DNA from: Odontocerum albicorne | Taxonomy: Eukaryota > Arthropoda > Insecta > Trichoptera > Odontoceridae | Direction: 5' to 3' | DNA length: 64,000 nt | Assembly: GCA_949825065.1 (NCBI GenBank) | Contig: OX463859.1 | Span: 6,424,217-6,488,216 of the forward strand | Shown here: one piece after another, positions 42,970 through 53,975 of the stretch | Numbering within the stretch: position 1 is the first letter of the stretch | How the letters are laid out: every line of letters begins with the position of its first letter | Position numbers and translations under genes: made by a program | The notes under the pieces: generated by a model | Seen by the model: only the letters and a program-made list of their open reading frames with translations | What the model was told of the DNA's origin: nothing | Database searches by the model: none

Positions 42970-43790
42970 ATTACAATATGTAATAGTGCGCATACGCATT
43001 CTCTTTAAATGGCTGTTCTCAATTCATTAATTGTTGCCTGTTTTGTGCCATAAACTTTATCTCCCATGAGTCCCCATAAAAAAAAGTCCATTGGTGTGAG
43101 GTCTGGAGGGCGGGGGGGTACTCAATATTGCTTCTTCTTCCTAGTATTGCCCAACTCATTGCCTAGGTAGGCTGCTGGGGTCGGCTCTTCTCGTTCTCAG
43201 GCTGTATGTTTTTCGGTTCTGGGTGTCGCTTTCATCTAGGCCGTTTTTCTGCAGGATTTTGGAGCATTGAGTTATCCAGGAGTTCTTTGGTCTTCCTCTG
43301 GATGGCCACAGATGACCTTGAGGAAGATCCACAGACATATCCTGATTTACCGTATGGTATGGTGGTCTCCGTCTTATGTGCCCGTACAATCTCAGCTGTC
43401 GCTCTTCCAGCTTACTGTTTATGCCAGTGACCCCTAGACTAACACGAATGCGTGAGCTCTTAACTCTATCTTTTAGCGATACTCCTGTCGACCACCTTGG
43501 CATTCGCATTTTTGCTGTTTCAAGTTGCCTAGAGTAGGAGCTGTACATAGTCTAGCATTCTGACCCATAACGATAGTCTGGTATATCTTTCCTTTCAGTT
43601 TTATAGGTATTTTTGGGTCAATATTGCTTCTATATCTAATAATCCGTTCGGTAAATTTTCATCAAGACAGCCCCTCACACCACGGTAGAAATAAGGAAAT
43701 ACACAATCTTGCTGGAAATAAAAGCCTTCCTCATCCCTTAATTCCTCATGAATGTGTTGTGTGATAAATTAACGACACAGTATAAAGTGT
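42970..43790 (-). pseudogene. Tc1/mariner-superfamily transposase, interrupted by a LINE
   Basis: The minus strand right of the insert (43735-43632) reads DEEGFYFQQDCVFPYFYR, then GCLDENLPNGLLDIEAI, the second-Asp block of an IS630-like transposase. Left of the insert it continues PPPSRPHTNGLFFLWGLM and GDKVYGTKQATINEL, the third-Asp region, in which Asp is replaced by Gly. The parts become collinear when 43136-43617 and one copy of the duplication are removed. Confidence 0.8.
43136..43617 (-). pseudogene. LINE-G 3' insertion with 14-bp target duplication
   Basis: The minus-strand frame 43548-43156 encodes MYSSYSRQLETAKMRMPRWS, LEERQLRLYGHIRRRPPYH, SRGRPKNSWITQ and RRADPSSLPRQ, then the tail with GAAGAAG. 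TCAATATTGCTTCT occurs at 43122-43135 and 43618-43631. At ~130 open codons it is the most intact C-terminus of this family here and probably young. Confidence 0.9.
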
Positions 43791-43903
43791 GTATACATGT
43801 TTTGGGACACCTGATATTTATTTTCAAAAAGGATCTGATAAATCACTGTGAATCAAATATATGGGAAACGGGATCATGGTAAGCGGACACCGACTGTATT
43901 TAA

Positions 43904-44518
43904 CCTGTTCACCGCGTTAAAAATCAAATTCCACGAATCCTGTGCGCGGCACAATTTCAGCGTTTTTTAATTTCTAAGTTTAAACACATATTTTGTTTAG
44001 AACCACTAATATTTGATTACAACACCAAGTAAACATGACACTTAAGTAATTTTATGATAATAAATAATAGTCATTACTCTTAAGGAGACTCATTAAATAA
44101 AGGAGATAAACTAAACATTACGTAAAATAAACAAAGGAATGATACGATAAAATCAATGCTTCATGACACTCACCCAATCAAATGCATATATCACTAGTAA
44201 TGTTAATTTACGTAAGAGAGACTAAGTTATGTTTATTTACGTAAGAGAGACTCATCGCAGGACTCGATCCGCGCGACAGGTCGTTAATGCTGGAAATATT
44301 GAGAAACCAAAAAAATTCGGCGCTCTGTTTATTCAACAATATCTCATAAACTAATATATTATTTGACAAGGTTTTCAGAGATGTCGCTAGAATAAAGATT
44401 ATTTTAAATTTAGGTTCAATTTTTATTCCGGTTTTGTGTCATTTTTTTTAAGTATTTGTGATTTGAAACTTGGATTGTCGTCAGATCACAGGCGTTTGTG
44501 CTCCCCGCGGGGAAAGAG
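43904..44518. mobile_element. TTAA-flanked piggyBac-like MITE (615 bp)
   Basis: TTAA at 43900-43903 and 44519-44522. Tips CCTGTTCACCGCG and the inverse of CCGCGGGGAAAGAG have the TTAACCNTTTNNCCGC look of piggyBac-like ends. No transposase frame. A tandem GTTTATTTACGTAAGAGAG-like duplication lies near 44205-44250. Confidence 0.75.
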
Positions 44519-44689
44519 TTAACAAGAACAAATATCGGTAGATTCTTGTTTGCTTTGTACAGTGCTTCTTAAACTTTTTCATATTACGATGCTCGAAATA
44601 ATAAAAAAAAAACAAATGTAAAGCTCTCCAAAAAGAGTTTTAAGAGACCAAAAGTAATTTAGTATCCATTAATTATTTATTATTACAGA

Positions 44690-45050
44690 AATGCTGTGGA
44701 AAAAATATGGAGTGTCATTGTTTGAAAAAAGGCGGAATGAAGACATCAGAAATTAATGCATGGATAAAACTGATGTTTTATGTAACATAAAGAGAGGAGA
44801 TTCAAAGTGGTTTGGACATGTGGAGATAATTAATGGTGAAAGAATGACTAAGCGAATATACAAGTCAGAAGTGTAAGATGTGAGTGGAAGAGGTAGATTG
44901 AGGAAACCGTGGCTGGACCAAATGGACCAGATTTTGAAAAAAGGTAAAGTGAGAAGTATGAAAAAAAAGAAGATTGTGCATGATGAGATGTATGAATGTG
45001 GAGTAAAATATACTCTGTCTATTAAAAAAAGTTAGAAATAAGTGATGATA
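44690..45050 (+). pseudogene. LINE-V C-terminal region
   Basis: Frames read CGKNMECHCLKKGGMKTS out of frame, and GVSLFEKRRNEDIRN in frame, then GDSKWFGHVEIINGERMTK, RIYKSEV, GRGRLRKPWLDQMDQILKK. Clear LINE C-terminus with a few stops. It is followed directly by a half MITE. Confidence 0.8.
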
Positions 45051-45056
45051 TAAATG

Positions 45057-45212
45057 TAGCGTCGTCTCTGTTGCACGATGCGCCAACAGTCTGGTACGCC
45101 ACGACGCGACGGAACACGTGTATGAATGACAGAAACGACGCTCTACAAAGCCGAAGTTAGCCGATTATGGCCGACAGTCTCTTTCTTAAGCCCGATGTGT
45201 ATTACTTACCGT
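45057..45212. mobile_element. Palindromic TA-MITE, right half only
   Basis: GCGTCGTCTCTGTTGCAC leads into the right arm (CTACAAAGCCGAAGTTAGC to GATGTGTATTACTTACCG). The left arm is missing. Confidence 0.8.
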
Positions 45213-45644
45213 AACTTATAAATATAAGTAGATCTTGTTTTTCAAATACTAAAATATTTCGCGGCTCCCTGGCAGGAGCTCACGTCTCCCTAGGATACCG
45301 CACCCTATAGTTTGAGAAACTCTGTTTTAGTGAACCGAATATAAAATGCTCTTATCGAAAATTAGGAGTGAAAGTTTATAGTATTTATCCTTGAATGTTA
45401 ATTGAATACATCTTCCAAATTAATGAGAAGCACTTGATCCAACCTAATAACGTGATGCTGGGTCCAGACACAGGATAAGGAAGTGACGATGGGTGGAATT
45501 GCCATGGACGCTTAATATACAATGGGTTGCGAGTTTGGTCCTACTGCAACCCAAGTTTTTTTTAAAGGTTCCAGTATGATTTCCATATATGGAATGTTTC
45601 AGGATTATTGAAGAGATTTTCATTGCCAATAAACCCTGAATAAG

Positions 45645-45897
45645 ACGACCTCCGTGGCCTGGTGGTAAGACGCTTGTCTACCGATCCGGAGGTTGCGGGT
45701 TCGATCCCCGTTACAATCCAGATTTTTTTTAATGGAATTCCAGTCTGGTTTTCACTTAGGGCCCATTAAAACAGCTTTCTGGTTGGTTGGAAGATATTGC
45801 CACATGGCAATAAACTCGCCAGGTGAAATAAATAAAAAAAAACCCACCAAGTTGTATTGTATACAGTGAAAGAGTAATACAATTCAAGGATATACGA
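45645..45897 (+). mobile_element. SINE-1, full length with A-rich insertion in tail
   Basis: Head GACCTCCGTGGCCTGGTGG and GCGGGTTCGATCCCCGT, body TTCCAGTCTGGTTTTCAC, tail TGGTTGGTTGGAAGATATTG. The tail is interrupted by an extra GAAATAAATAAAAA stretch before TTGTATTGTATACAGTG. This has the best-preserved tRNA-like head in the window. Confidence 0.88.
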
Positions 45898-45959
45898 GTA
45901 TATAACGAATAAATGACGAAAGACTTTTTCTTTCGAATGTCCTACATCCCATATCGAGG

Positions 45960-46530
45960 GACCGTCAATCTTCGCCTCCAACTGCACCTATAGCAGCCGG
46001 GTTGCGTCCCTCTTAACTTCGTCCTTCCATCGCAGCCTTGGCCTGCCCACTCTCCTTCTTCCACCCGGGTGTCCTTCCAGGATTCTTTTGGGTGCTCGTG
46101 ATGACGGCATTCTCTGCACATGTCCTGCCCATCTCAATCTGCTCAGTCTGACATGTACAGATAGCCTGGGAGCTTTGTAGATATTATACAGCTCGTCGTT
46201 GTATCGTATTCGCCAGGTTTCGCCGTCATTCACGGGGCCCAGGATCCTACGTAGTACTCTTCTCTCGAAGGCATCCAGCAACTCTGCGGATTTAGCTGTC
46301 AGTGTCCATGCTTCGCATTCATATGCCACCACTGTTCTAATAATTGTTTTGTACAGGGTGACTTTGGTTTTTCTATGGACACTTCAGGACTTAAACACCG
46401 GCAGTAGGGAGAAGAATGTTCTGTTCCCTGCTGTAATTCTTCTCTTAATCTCAGCATGCTCCTCGTTTTCCTTCGTTATAGTTGAACCCAGGTAGATGAA
46501 GAACTCTTCTACCACCTCAAAGTCATATTT
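45960..46530 (-). pseudogene. RTE-like LINE C-terminal region
   Basis: The minus strand first reads FIYLGSTITKENE and AEIKRRITAGNR (46500-46420). A frame at 46332-45988 then gives YECEAWTLTAKSAELLDAF, ERRVLRRILGP, LSRLRWAGHVQRMPSSRAP and GRPRLRWKDEVKRDA. These are the standard RT C-terminal extension motifs. It is 114 codons open, GC-richer than its surroundings, and among the least decayed LINE remnants. Confidence 0.9.
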
Positions 46531-46534
46531 ATGA

Positions 46535-46650
46535 CGAAAGAATAATTAAACAAATATACAGTAGAAATGTGAGTGGAAAGTGTGGTAAAGGAAGACTAAG
46601 GAAATCATGGTTGGATCAAGTGAATACAATTTTGAAAAAAGGAAACGTAG
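46535..46650 (+). pseudogene. LINE-V fragment
   Basis: GTGAGTGGAAAGTGTGG, GTAAAGGAAGACTAAGG and GGTTGGATCAAGTGAATAC encode SGKCGKGRLRKSWLDQVNT. Confidence 0.72.
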
Positions 46651-46879
46651 AAAGACATATTACGATCAATTTTAAAATCGATATAGCTCAAAAGTCTGTG
46701 TTGGACTCTCTCCAGTACACGGGAATAGATCATGTTATGGGGAGAATAAAGGTTATTTTTAATATATTTTATTGGTACATACACGCCCAAAGGGCTTTGT
46801 AAAAGGATCAACAAAACATATTTGTAATACAGTTCTTTAATACAAATTAATTCATTATTTATAGGTAAGGTATTATTAA

Positions 46880-47030
46880 CACTGTGGAGGTTTAAAGACA
46901 TTGTAATTTGTTTAATAAAACACTGTTTATTCCACGGTATATAACGGTACAACCCTACCGGTTTCAAGGTGTTCACCTCATCATCGGGGGACGGGGACAC
47001 ATCAGGTTTTGTTTGTGCTCCGTATTGCAC
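46880..47030. mobile_element. Fold-back MITE, CACTG-end family, left arm with tip
   Basis: CACTGTGGAGGTTTAAAGAC is the cleanest terminus of the family. The arm continues to TCACCTCATCATCGGGG and stops. Confidence 0.75.
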
Positions 47031-47970
47031 AAGCAAAGGAAGACTAGTCCGAAAGAAAAAATGTTTTAAACTATAAACAAAAGAACAAAATACGACTGTA
47101 AAAAGATCTAACTACTCGTATAAAACAATGCAAATTTATTTATTTATTTAATTAACGACACATGTGTCTTTATATACAAATGAACATGTGACGTAATAAT
47201 AAATTACAGTCATTGTTTTAAAATTATTTAATAATTATATGTATATTTAAGTTCAATATATGTTATGTATGTATACCACAAAATATTACCAAACTTCACC
47301 ATGCAGACTTACGTACTTGTCGAAGACTTATTTTATAGTGGTAAAGAACTCAGATTTGTTTTTAGTGGAATAACGCATATATATAACAAAGATTGGATTT
47401 TTTGAGAATTTTGTGGTAATTTTATGGATAGATCTTGAGATATAGAAAACACATGGCCTCATTAGTAGAACGAGATGCATGTTGCTTTGCAGAAATAAAA
47501 CCTTCATACATGTTGATGCAGGGTTACTCAACTCCAGAGGCAAAGTATTGTCCTTAATGTTTTGTTTATATTACGTTATTTATATTAATAAAGGAGAGCA
47601 CAAAGTTATTAGCTATTTCTAAATATTGTTGTGATATTCTGGCGAATACTACGAGTACATATATACTTATATTAAAAATATCTAAATTGTTGCAAAACTC
47701 GTTCCATCACTGCAAAACGAAAATATAGATATACTCGTAGTTAACTGTCTTCATTCTGAAAACGATATTGTACGATGATACCCCACAACAGTATTTTACA
47801 ACCAACTTTGATGTATAGCAGTAAAACGTGAACATGAAACGAGACTTATGACTTAAAATAATCAATTAAATTCTGACGAAATATTCGTACTTGAAATCAT
47901 CGGTTCATCTTCGGACTGATTGGCAAGTCCGATCATTTTATTTTTTTTATTAGAAAAATAAATATGTATG
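47031..47970. other. No gene; weak LINE-V trace
   Basis: Around 47770-47850 ACAACAGTATTTTACAACC and CTTTGATGTATAGCAG resemble LINE-V. The rest is unassigned. Confidence 0.45.
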
Positions 47971-48039
47971 TTTTTAAACTCCCGCTATATTATTATTTGC
48001 ATCTTTTCTTGTCATGTTAAATAAATAAATTAAATTTAA
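47971..48039. repeat. Outer left arm of a compound palindrome
   Basis: The inverse of this 69-bp stretch (CTATATTATTATTTGCATC as its core) is at 49323-49391 with about 90% identity. Confidence 0.9.
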
Positions 48040-48684
48040 CTCTTTCACGGCGGGGGACCACTTAACTGGCCCATACATAATACGTGCCGTCCTGGCGAGC
48101 GGCCATTTAAGTGGCCACTAACTTTGCGTGACGATATCTCAGTCAAAATTAAATCTTTGAAATTTTTAACCTGAATATAAGACAAAACGTGTCCTCTAGT
48201 GACACCTCTTTTAAAATCATCAACACTTCAAGTACTTGATCCATAAGAAGGATTTAAACAGACCGATTCGAGGCCGTCGAAATTTAAAGCATTTTAAATA
48301 TTAGCGCCACACGTTCGGGTGTGTTGAAGGTCATGTTTCTAATGACGATTGCTCCCGATCAATATGACGTATTTTGCGTCGATATTTTTTTTGTAAGTAC
48401 GCGTATTGCGTATTGAATTAATTGCCTTTTTCATTGTTTATGGATTATTGTTTTCTTAGATTATTGCTTCTTATATTGTCGCACTTTATTTATAGCTTTG
48501 ATTTGGATAATATTACGTGTGTATAGTGTCAGCTAAAAAATGCATCGGCGCACAGTTCCACAGTAATCAGATTCGGGATAATGGTGAGTCATATTTTTAT
48601 GTAGATACAATATAAATTTATTGAGGTAAAACACCGCCGCCTGTGGGACACACGAAAGATACTCGAGCCATCGCCGTAAAAAGG
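48040..48684. mobile_element. TTAA-flanked piggyBac-like MITE (645 bp) in one palindrome arm
   Basis: TTAA at 48036-48039 and 48685-48688. Tips CTCTTTCACGGCGGGGG and the inverse of CGCCGTAAAAAGG agree with piggyBac-like ends (compare 43904). No transposase frame. Confidence 0.75.
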
Positions 48685-48711
48685 TTAAAGGGATTCCCGT
48701 CTAATTTTTTA

Positions 48712-49299
48712 TCAGGTGTTAACATAAATTGTGTCCGTTTTTTTTTAAATTTAAAAATGAGCATCAAAAGTAAAACAAAATGGTAAAGGTTATACGTCAT
48801 TCGAAAGAAAATTTTCTGCTCTACAAGATATTGTGTTTGTATTTACGTTACATATATTATTTTATTTGATCACAAGCCTTCAAAATGAAATGTCAAGTAG
48901 ACGAAAGTGAGCATTTTCGACACCTTCTGTTCGCGTTTAATCTTTCAGGTCGAAATTACCTTGTTTGAAACGCAAACGCTGTCAACGAGCTGACCTTTTA
49001 TTCATAGCATCTTCACCGTACACTTCGCATATATCGCGAGCAGTTTTGGCAGCTTTATTCCCTTGATTGAACGCGAACAGAAGGAGGTGTCGAAAATGCT
49101 CACTTTCGTCTACTTGACATTCCATTTTGAAGGCTTGTAATCAAATAAAATAATATATGTAACGTAAAAGCAAACACAATATCTTGTAGAGCAGAAAATT
49201 TTCTTTCGAATGCCGTATAACCTTTACCATTTTGTCTTACTTTTGGTGCTCATTTTTAAATTGAAAAAAAAAACGGACACAACTTATGTTAACACCTAA
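48712..49299 (-). mobile_element. Fold-back mariner family, copy B
   Basis: Both halves are the same 5' end of a mariner in opposite orientation. The left (48712-48935) runs from the terminus to ATGAAATGTCAAGTAG and GTTCGCGTTT. The right (about 49070-49299) is its inverse. Between them is a small piece of antisense N-terminal coding sequence (LKD, RTAR-type region). TA lies on both sides. No catalytic domain. Confidence 0.85.
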
Positions 49300-49322
49300 T
49301 AAAAAATTAGACGGGAATCCCT

Positions 49323-49391
49323 TTAAATTATATATATTTATTTTACATGACAAGGAAAGATGCAAATAATAATATAGTAGGAGTTTAAAAT
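49323..49391. repeat. Outer right arm of the compound palindrome
   Basis: Inverse partner of 47971-48039. A 27-bp perfect inverted pair (48685-48711 with 49300-49326) lies inside it. Confidence 0.9.
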
Positions 49392-49392
49392 C

Positions 49393-49462
49393 CATTTTGT
49401 TTTACTTTTGGTGCTCATTTTTAAATTGGAAAAAAACGAATACAACTTATGTTAACACCCAA
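49393..49462. mobile_element. Detached fold-back mariner terminus
   Basis: CCATTTTGTTTTACTTTTGG to CTTATGTTAACACCCAA before TA; about 70 bp of one terminus only. Confidence 0.8.
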
Positions 49463-49611
49463 TACTTAAAGCATTTTGAACATCGTTTTGGTTTATTATA
49501 AGTTTTAAATAACCTATGTAATCTTATTTATTTAATAAAGTAATCTTTAACACATACATTTGCCAAAGGCTTTACTATATACAAATTTATATCTTAAGAA
49601 CTAATCTAATT

Positions 49612-49715
49612 TATATTATAAGTTGTATAGGAAGATGCATGGATGTATAATAGGCGAGGGATGTTTGTCGAGATATGAAAGTGTAGCGCTCAGTCAAGGA
49701 AATAGCGTAATTGTT
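49612..49715 (+). pseudogene. LINE-V 3' terminus fragment
   Basis: TTATAAGTTGTATAGGAAG, ATGGATGTATAATAGGCG and GAGATATGAAAGTGTAGCGC match the LINE-V tail. Confidence 0.6.
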
Positions 49716-49774
49716 TGTAAAAGCTTTGGTTTCGAAATTAGTTCCTGAAACAAAACTGTTATGATGTAGGTAGC

Positions 49775-49885
49775 CACTTAAAAAAGGTTCCAGTTCGGTT
49801 ATCACTTAAGGCTTTTTAACACTTTTCTGGTTGGTTGTAAGATATTTTCACATTGCGAAAATCTGCCAGGTTGTACCCTTTACAA
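49775..49885 (+). mobile_element. SINE-1, 3' half
   Basis: AAAAAAGGTTCCAGTTCGG, TTATCACTTAAGGC, TTTCTGGTTGGTTGTAAG and GCCAGGTTGTACCC are body and tail. Confidence 0.75.
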
Positions 49886-49959
49886 ATAAAATAGCAATGA
49901 TGTAAATGAAATTTAATATGTCAAAGTATAAATTTATGGATTTTAGTATCATGCCTAGG

Positions 49960-50722
49960 ATGCTAATAAATTACTAGCTTAATAAGCAAGAAATCTAGGA
50001 TACTAGCTTAATAAGTAAGAAATCTAGGATACTAGTTTAATAAGCAATAAATCTAGGATACTAGCTTAATAAGCAAGAAATCTAGGATACCAGCTTAATA
50101 AGCAAGAAATTTAAGATACTAGCTTAAAAAGCAAGTGATCCAGGATACTAGCTTAATAAGCAAGAAATCTAGGATACTAGTTTAATAAGCAGGACATCTA
50201 GGATACTAGCTTAATAAGCAAGACATTTAAGATACTAGCTTAAAAAGCAAGTGGTCTAGGATACTAGCGTAATAAGCAAGAAATCCACGATACTAGTTTA
50301 ATAAGCAGGACATCTAGGATACTAGCTTAATAAGCAAGAAACCTAGGATACTAGCTTAATAAGCAAGACATCTAGGATACTAGTTTAATAAGCAAGAAAT
50401 CTAGGATACCAGCTTAATAAGCAAGAAATTTAAGATACTAGCTTAAAAAGCAAGTGATCTAAGATACTAGCTTAATAAGCAAGAAATCTAGGATACTAGT
50501 TTAATAAGCAGGACATCTAGGATACTAGCTTAATAACCAAGAAATCTAGAATACTAGTTTAATAAGCAAGACATCTAGAATACTAGCTTAATAAGCAAGA
50601 AATCTAGGATACTAGCTTAATAAGCAAGACATCTAGGATACTTGCTTAATAAGCAAGAAATCTAGGATACTAGCCTAATAAGTAAGAAATCTAGGATACC
50701 AGCTTAATAACCAAGAAATCAG
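49960..50722. repeat. Minisatellite, 29-bp unit, ~26 copies
   Basis: AAGAAATCTAGGATACTAGC plus TTAATAAGC repeats every 29 bp. Variant units (TTTAAGATACTAGCTTAAAA and GGACATCTAGG) recur in a fixed order, showing multi-unit duplications. There are no unique spacers. Confidence 0.95.
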
Positions 50723-51364
50723 GTTTTTGGGGCCCCAAAATACTTACATCCAGGCTCTGACTTGCGGCTTCGAGAGTTGATACATAAACTCTCGAATTTA
50801 ATGTGATACTTTTAACGAGTGAGCGAACCGGAGAACTTTCTAAGCCCTCGGTTACAAACTCCTTTTTGAGTTACTTAACACATGTTTTCGTATCCAACTT
50901 TTCCGAGATTACACGTTATTAATTTTGCCTGTTTAACACAGGTAAACTTGTTTCGTTCTGAGTATACAATACTTTCTCCATTTACTACGGTAAATGGTTT
51001 CAGGAAAAAAGCGCGTAAATCAAAACTACGTAAATGAAACTATTGAATGCTTTTTATTTTTTATTTCCTTTAATATATTTATTGATACGGTAAAACGTAT
51101 AATTGTATATACATACACATAAATGGTAAGGTGGACAAATTTTTCAATTGGTACGCTTCAACATATCCGAATAGCGTATTTAAAAGCGTGTTCGAATAAC
51201 ATCTTTGTCTTTGGCTCCATTAATCGAGCCTTAATCGGGTTTCGAGCTACTTGAATAGATACGTAACGTGCGGTTTGCCATCACACGTACTGGCAATATT
51301 ATCCCGCATGTATGGTAAAGAGGCAACAGCATTTACACACGTTCTGTACTACTGAAAATTGTTA
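50723..51364. other. No gene recognised
   Basis: Unassigned; GAGAGTTGATACATAAACTCTC is a small hairpin at about 50770-50795. Confidence 0.5.
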
Positions 51365-52126
51365 TTAAGTGTCACCATAAGTTGTGTTCGTTAATTTTCA
51401 AATAAAAAATGTGCACCAAAGGTACTACAAAATGATAAAGGTTATACGTCATTCGAAATAAAATTTTCTGCTCTACAAGATATTGTGTTTGCTTTTACGT
51501 TACATATATTATTTTATTTGATAACAAGCCTTCAAAATGGAATACCAATTGGACGAAAGTAATCATTTTCGACTCCTTCTGTTCGCGTTCCATTGTCGAA
51601 CGTTGATTTTTGTTATTTTCACTCAAAACACGTGAAACCCAAGCGCCGAACTTCTGGACTTTTCCCATTGATTTAAGATGGCGGTATACAATCATGTGAC
51701 TACAATTCATATGCTCAGCCAATTATACGGTGGTTCGAAGGGGATCTCTCATCGAAGTCCACTGGTCGTCCGGAACGCTCCATGTCTTTCAGGTCCAAAT
51801 TACCGTCATTGAAACGCAAAAACCATCGACGAGCTGTCCTTTCTTTCGTAGCATCTTCACCGTACACTTCGAAAATATTGCAAGCAGCTTTATTCCCTCG
51901 ATTGAACACGAACAGAAGGAGGTGTCAAAAATGCTCACTTTCGTCTACTTGACATTCCATTTTGAAGGCTTGTAATCAAATAGAATAATATATGGAACGT
52001 AAAAGCAAACACAATATCTTGTAGAGCAGAAAATTTTCTTTCGAATGACGTATAATCTTTACCATTTTGTTTTGGTGCTCATTTTTATTTTGGAAAAAAA
52101 CGGACACAACTTATGTTAACACCCAA
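51365..52126 (-). mobile_element. Fold-back mariner family, copy C (longest)
   Basis: Flanked by TA (51363-51364 and 52127-52128). The left arm (51365-51595) is the 5' end in plus orientation, stopping at CTGTTCGCGTT as in copy B. The remainder is the same 5' end on the minus strand, continuing into coding sequence: EVYGEDATKERTARRWFLRF, DLKDMERSGRPVDFDE (51909-51715), then MAEHMNCSHMIVYRHLKSMG, KVQKFGAWVSRVLSENN (51722-51600). These are the helix-turn-helix region and linker up to ~residue 140. The catalytic domain is absent. Confidence 0.87.
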
Positions 52127-52330
52127 TACAAGACGAATTTTCTTCAAGTATTTTTAGGAATTGGGTGCCAACACTTCGGGTGAAAGTCAAGCGTCACACA
52201 ACTACACCACGGAAGTTGCCATGATTTCTAATACATTTCCTGATATTCACTTAGTCAAACTAACTTAATCTTAATAAATTATTTTTTAATAAGTTTATGT
52301 AAGTGGTAACTGATAATTAAAAAAACACAT

Positions 52331-52450
52331 TTTTATGGGTGGTATAAGGTTTTTATGGGTGGTATAAGGTTTTTATGGGTGGTATAAGGTTTTTATGGGT
52401 GGTATAAGGTTTTTATGGGTGGTATAAGGTTTTTATGGGTGGTATAAGGT
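52331..52450. repeat. Perfect 20-bp tandem repeat, 6 copies
   Basis: TTTTATGGGTGGTATAAGGT is repeated six times without a single difference. Confidence 0.97.
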
Positions 52451-53054
52451 TTTTATTAGACGAAGAAAACAAGTACAGAATTAACAATTTGTTACACCAA
52501 TTCAGAAACACTTTTACTGAAAGAATATTTAATTGTTACTGTGATCTCTTTTATAGTTGTATATAAAAAAATTACTTAATATAGCTGAAGTCATTACCAT
52601 GCATTTCAAATTTTAAACAGAATAATCCGCATTAAAGGGAATACGCATGAATGGGGACCGTGTAAATGGCGGGATTACGGTATATAGTTATTTTATTATC
52701 GGCAGTATTTACGTTAGGCACTCGGGCACCCCTAGAGTAAATATTGCAGATGATATAAAAAAATACTTTCGTTACTAGCGGTTTAATTTCTGGACTGGTT
52801 TTACTTGTAAACCATTTCACATTTAAATTCAAGTTTTTATGAAGTTTATATGCATGTTGCTTTTACTTATAGCGCTTTTAAGTAACATACAATTAAAGTT
52901 ATATAAAACTCTGCCTAATAAAATAGTGCAGCAGGTTAAACTTGCCGATCGTTAAGAAAGTCTGATCTTGCCGTCGTGTTTAAGGTTGGATCTGTCAAGA
53001 CTGTGATTTCATAAGTGCAACAACTTACACACATTATACTAATACATGCACATA
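52451..53054. other. No gene recognised
   Basis: Unassigned AT-rich sequence. Confidence 0.5.
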
Positions 53055-53294
53055 GAGTACCCGGCGGTAAGTAACACACATCAGGCTTAAGAAAGAGACT
53101 GTCGGCCATAATCGGCTAACTTCGGCTTTGTAGAGCGTTGTCTCTGTCATTCGTACACGTGTTCCGTCGCGATTTGTCAGTCGTTGTCATGCGTTCTAGG
53201 GACAAAGACGACGCTCTACAAATCCGTAGTTAGCCGATTATGGCCGACAGTCTATTTCTTAAGCCCGATGTGTATTACTTGCTCCCAGGTAATG
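53055..53294. mobile_element. Palindromic TA-MITE, diverged full copy
   Basis: GAGTACCCGGCGGTAAGTAA to CTTGCTCCCAGGTAATG, TA on both sides (53053-53054 and 53295-53296); the same arms as 8001-8253. Confidence 0.85.
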
Positions 53295-53744
53295 TACGTT
53301 TTTTATCCACAAAATGACTCAATCATACTCGATTATGAGGAATATTCTATTATAATTGTAATTCATTTACAATTCATAACAATATCATATTATTTTTTTA
53401 CGCCATAATTCATCCTTACTCTCCACTTACACTATACCATAATACCATTACCACAGAGAAATCACATACAATCCAGTTCATCATTTTATGCCACAATTTA
53501 CAGTTTTTCTAACATATTAGTCTATATAATTAAAGAATAACTACGGTGACATTACGCAGCCTTTATTCACCCCTTTTGTAATGTAAAACCACCTTTCACT
53601 TTGATATAGTGTGATTAAATATACAAAAATATATAACATTTTTTCCACACAACCGATACATTATAAATATTGTATATGAATCGTAAACTAAGGATGCGTA
53701 TTGTAAAGGAGTGGATTAAACGAAGATAGATGTTTTTTCGCTGA
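53295..53744. other. No gene recognised
   Basis: Unassigned. Confidence 0.5.
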
Positions 53745-53975
53745 AAATTAATAAAGTGTCACACTTGGGACATGTTCTGCGTGGATACAAATACAATTTC
53801 TCGCAGCTTATTTTTAAAGGAAAAATTAAGGGTTGTCGCTTTGCTGGAAGAAGACAGATGTCTTGACTCTGTAACGTTCGAGAGTGAACTGGAATACAAG
53901 GATGTTCCATAAGGCGTAAAACCGAGTGGTTCAAATGTCGAGGAATTTGACATGGCACAACAAGAAGAAGAAGGG
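53745..53975 (+). pseudogene. RTE-like LINE C-terminal fragment
   Basis: The plus strand reads SHLGHVLRGYKYNFSQLI, KGKIKGCRFAGRRQMS, then a stop and frameshifts, ending in AACAAGAAGAAGAAGG. Related to 59478-59915. The open frames on the other strand are shadows. Confidence 0.75.

Noticed and set aside
49960..50722. CRISPR-like array of 29-bp repeats
   Set aside because: The units are contiguous with no unique spacers and the context is eukaryotic transposon DNA; it is a minisatellite.
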